Shown here: one piece after another, positions 41,865-43,911 of the stretch
How the letters are laid out: the number at the start of each line of letters is the position of its first letter
Numbering within the stretch: position 1 is the stretch's first letter
Assembly: GCA_964458575.1 (NCBI GenBank)
Contig: CAYWMD010000053.1
Location: 1-43,911, forward strand
Reading direction: 5' to 3'
Origin: CAYWMD01 sp964458575
GTDB lineage: Bacteria > Verrucomicrobiota > Verrucomicrobiia > Limisphaerales > JADLHS01
DNA: 43,911 bases
Position numbers and translations under genes: made by a program
Notes under the pieces: generated by a model
Databases searched by the model: none
Seen by the model: the letters and a program-made list of their open reading frames with translations, nothing else
Told to the model about the DNA's origin: nothing

Positions 41865-42992
41865 GTGAAACGATTCAAACGCATCGGCATCATTACCGCC
41901 GGCGGGGACAGCCCCGGTTCGAACGCGGCCATTCGTGCGGTGGGCAAGGCGGCGTTGGACCTGGGGAACATGGAAATCGTCGGCTTCCGCGATGGCTTTC
42001 GGGGACTGGCGGAGGATCTACGAATGCGGCTGGACAAGCGGACGCTGGCGGGGATTCTCACCGTCGGCGGAACGATTCTCGGCACCAGCCGCGACAAACC
42101 GCATCGCATGGCGAGCAACGGCAAGTTGCGCGACATGACCGGCGCGATCATCGCCAGTTACAAACGGCACCAGCTCGACGTGTTGGTCTGCATTGGCGGC
42201 GGCGGCACCCACAAGAATGCCCTGCGGTTGATGGAAAAGGGACTGAATGTCGTCACCCTGCCCAAGACCATTGACAACGATGTGCCGCTTACCGACGCGA
42301 CGATCGGCTTTGATACCGCACTGGGCATTGCCACGGAGGCGATTGACCGGTTGCACAGTACCGCGCACAGCCATCATCGCATCGTCATCGCGGAAGTGAT
42401 GGGTCACCGCGCGGGCTGGCTGACGCTCGGGGCGGGCATTGCCGGCGGCGCGGATGTCATACTGATTCCGGAAATACCCTACGACATCAAAAAGGTTGCG
42501 GCGGCGATCCGGCAGCGCAGCCTGGGCGGAACGAACTTCAGCATTGTGGCGGTGGCGGAGGGCGCCATGTCCGTCGAGGACGCCGCCGAATTTGCGGTGG
42601 CGGCCCGGCGCAAGAAGAACGCCGAAACGGCCGAGGCCAAGAAACGGGCGAAGGCGGAAATAGCCGCGTTGGAGGCGCGCCACTCCGGCAGCACGTGGCG
42701 GCTGGCCAAACGGCTGGAGGAACTGACCCAGCTCGAAGCGCGCGTCACCATCCTGGGATACGTCCAGCGCGGGGGCATTCCCTCGGCCGCCGACCGCTTG
42801 CTGGCCACGCGGCTGGGCACCAGATGCGTGGAGTTGATTCAGGAAAAAGTCTTCGGGGTCATGGTGGCGGCGCGCGGCGAAGGCACCAAGCCGGTGCCGA
42901 TTGCGGAAGTGGCGGGCACGCTCAAGACCGTGCCCACGGATCACCCTTGGATCGAAAGCGCACACCGCGTGGGCACAAGTTTCGGCCGGTGA
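41865..42992 (+). CDS. pfkA: 6-phosphofructokinase (PfkA family)
   Basis: 375 aa from a GTG start. Nucleotide region GIITAGGDSPGSNAAIR (8-24), GGTILGTSR (68-76), and the substrate block PKTIDNDVPLTD (133-144) with the catalytic D137 and D139. It phosphorylates fructose-6-phosphate. At the phosphoryl-donor site the sequence is CIGGGGTHKN (109-118): Gly114 in the place that is Gly in ATP enzymes and Asp in PPi enzymes, and Gly113 where E. coli has Mg-binding Asp103. Lys134 resembles PPi-type and mixed-type enzymes. Donor preference is therefore uncertain. An Ala/Glu/Lys-rich helical insertion (about 245-270) is also unusual. Confidence 0.88.
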   Translation: MKRFKRIGIITAGGDSPGSNAAIRAVGKAALDLGNMEIVGFRDGFRGLAEDLRMRLDKRTLAGILTVGGTILGTSRDKPHRMASNGKLRDMTGAIIASYKRHQLDVLVCIGGGGTHKNALRLMEKGLNVVTLPKTIDNDVPLTDATIGFDTALGIATEAIDRLHSTAHSHHRIVIAEVMGHRAGWLTLGAGIAGGADVILIPEIPYDIKKVAAAIRQRSLGGTNFSIVAVAEGAMSVEDAAEFAVAARRKKNAETAEAKKRAKAEIAALEARHSGSTWRLAKRLEELTQLEARVTILGYVQRGGIPSAADRLLATRLGTRCVELIQEKVFGVMVAARGEGTKPVPIAEVAGTLKTVPTDHPWIESAHRVGTSFGR

Positions 42993-43040
42993 CGCCCGCC
43001 GCCGGCGCTTGGCACGCCGGCCGGCAAATGGATTGGCGCA

Positions 43041-43577
43041 ATGAAATTATACATCCTGCGACATGGCGACGCTGCGGATTCCGATGATCCGCGGTTCGGG
43101 AACGACGCCGACCGTCCGCTCACCGTCCGGGGTTTTCGCCGGACGAAGCTGCTGGCGCACGCGTTGCGGCAGTGGGGCATCAGCTTCAAGATCATTTTCT
43201 CCAGCCCCCTGCTGCGCGCCCGGGAGACGGCGGAGATTATGGAGCGCGGATTGCGGTTGCAGGGTCGGTTGGAGTTCAGCGACCAGCTTGCGCCGTCCGG
43301 CGACGTGGCGAAGCTCGTGGACGAGATCAATGCCGTGCGGCCGGTGCCGGAGAGCGTCCTGTTGGTTGGCCATGAACCGTACCTGAGCAGCTTGATTTCG
43401 CTTCTGTGCACCGGTGGTCCGAAATTTTCAGTGACGTTGAAGAAGGGCGGCCTTTGCCGGATGGAGATCGGGCAGTTGAAAGCGGCGCGTTGCGCCCAAC
43501 TGGAATGGCTGTTCGCGCCACGGTTGCTGGATTCGAAACACGGGTCGAAGAGTGGCGGACCGGCAGTTCCGGTCTGA
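43041..43577 (+). CDS. sixA: SixA-type phosphohistidine phosphatase
   Basis: 178 aa. Histidine phosphatase superfamily with LRHGDAAD (catalytic H8), SSPLLRARETAEI and VGHEPYLSSLI (second histidine). SixA removes phosphate from histidine-containing phosphotransfer proteins. It is 48 bp downstream of pfkA on the same strand. The last about 20 residues after FAPRLLD are unrelated and rich in Ser/Gly/Pro. Target unknown, but lone receivers nearby make a His-Asp relay plausible. Confidence 0.85.
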   Translation: MKLYILRHGDAADSDDPRFGNDADRPLTVRGFRRTKLLAHALRQWGISFKIIFSSPLLRARETAEIMERGLRLQGRLEFSDQLAPSGDVAKLVDEINAVRPVPESVLLVGHEPYLSSLISLLCTGGPKFSVTLKKGGLCRMEIGQLKAARCAQLEWLFAPRLLDSKHGSKSGGPAVPV

Positions 43578-43613
43578 CCGCGGCGCGGCCGCGAGTCGCG
43601 GGAAGACCTGCAT

Positions 43614-43775
43614 TCAGAACAACGCGCGCTGATACAAGAGGTAAAGCAATCCGCCGACGGCCAAACAAACGAGCAAGGCCAGTAACAGGGCCACGGCCAG
43701 GAAGCGCAAGTATTTGCGGCGAATGGCGCGGTCGTACTGTCCGAAAAACAACTTGCCCAGCCACTTCATCGCCAT
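43614..43775 (-). CDS. small single-span membrane protein
   Basis: 53 aa (51 aa from the internal ATG at 43769). MKWLGKLFFGQYDRAIRRK is a basic amphipathic start, followed by one transmembrane helix of about 25 residues (YLRFLAVALLLALLVCLAV and GGLLYLLYQ). The coding pattern and topology look real despite the size. It is convergent with sixA. Function unknown. The downstream 43776-43911 stretch shows nothing further. Confidence 0.55.
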   Translation of the reverse strand: MAMKWLGKLFFGQYDRAIRRKYLRFLAVALLLALLVCLAVGGLLYLLYQRALF

Positions 43776-43911
43776 TCCGCGGATAAGATTTTGCCCGGTT
43801 GACTCAACACGCCGGAGTATGGAGCCGGGCCGCGGGAAGAAAAGTAACGAGTTGGTGACAATCGGACCGGAACCACTCCCGCTGAATCTTTAGCATACCA
43901 TCACGGCGCGG

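Overview
The window is GC-rich, densely coded DNA from a Gram-negative bacterium. The best guess is a Verrucomicrobiota relative of the Pedosphaera/Limisphaera type. The clues are a fused CcoN-CcoO oxidase, many secreted carbohydrate-related proteins (DUF1080, CehA-like, PQQ propeller), orphan receivers, and short palindromic repeats read through in frame by genes. This assignment rests on recalled family traits, not on a marker gene. No rRNA, tRNA, CRISPR array, transposase or prophage gene was seen.

Layout. 1-1.5 kb: glgC (ADP-glucose synthesis) on the minus strand. 1.8-12.9 kb: a plus-strand cbb3 oxidase locus in the order ccoI, a PocR/AraC-type regulator, ccoS, an outer-membrane barrel-like protein, ccoNO fusion, ccoQ, ccoP (one heme), ccoG, ccoH and a TauE/SafE-like membrane protein. 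It holds enzyme subunits, Cu supply and assembly factors, plus two unusual members: the regulator and the barrel. 12.9-28.3 kb: a mixed housekeeping and secreted-protein region with hisC, a two-domain DUF1080 protein, a glycosyltransferase-like protein, an EF-hand/CehA pair, a Tat-exported aldo/keto reductase, a minus-strand run (PQQ propeller, PilT-N-like, DUF1287, GT2), a lone receiver, a HAD phosphatase and a glycosidase-like protein. 28.9-40.7 kb: a TonB energisation cluster (DUF3450, TtpC-like ExbB, ExbB, ExbD, TonB, TPR), then a TonB-dependent receptor and a large secreted protein made of two tandem 430-residue units, closed by a strong terminator. 40.9-43.9 kb: a second lone receiver, a Lys/Ala-rich protein, a phosphofructokinase, SixA and a tiny membrane protein.

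Two things stand out. First, at least nine short palindromic elements of several families are scattered here. Six lie inside reading frames without breaking them: two in ccoI, one in hisC, and one each at the N-terminus of the CehA-like, TtpC-like and TPR proteins, next to the signal peptide. Second, the DUF3450-TtpC-ExbBD-TonB-TPR cluster leads directly into one receptor and one duplicated surface protein whose repeat cores are identical over 771 bp. This looks like a dedicated uptake or attachment system with active gene conversion or recent duplication.
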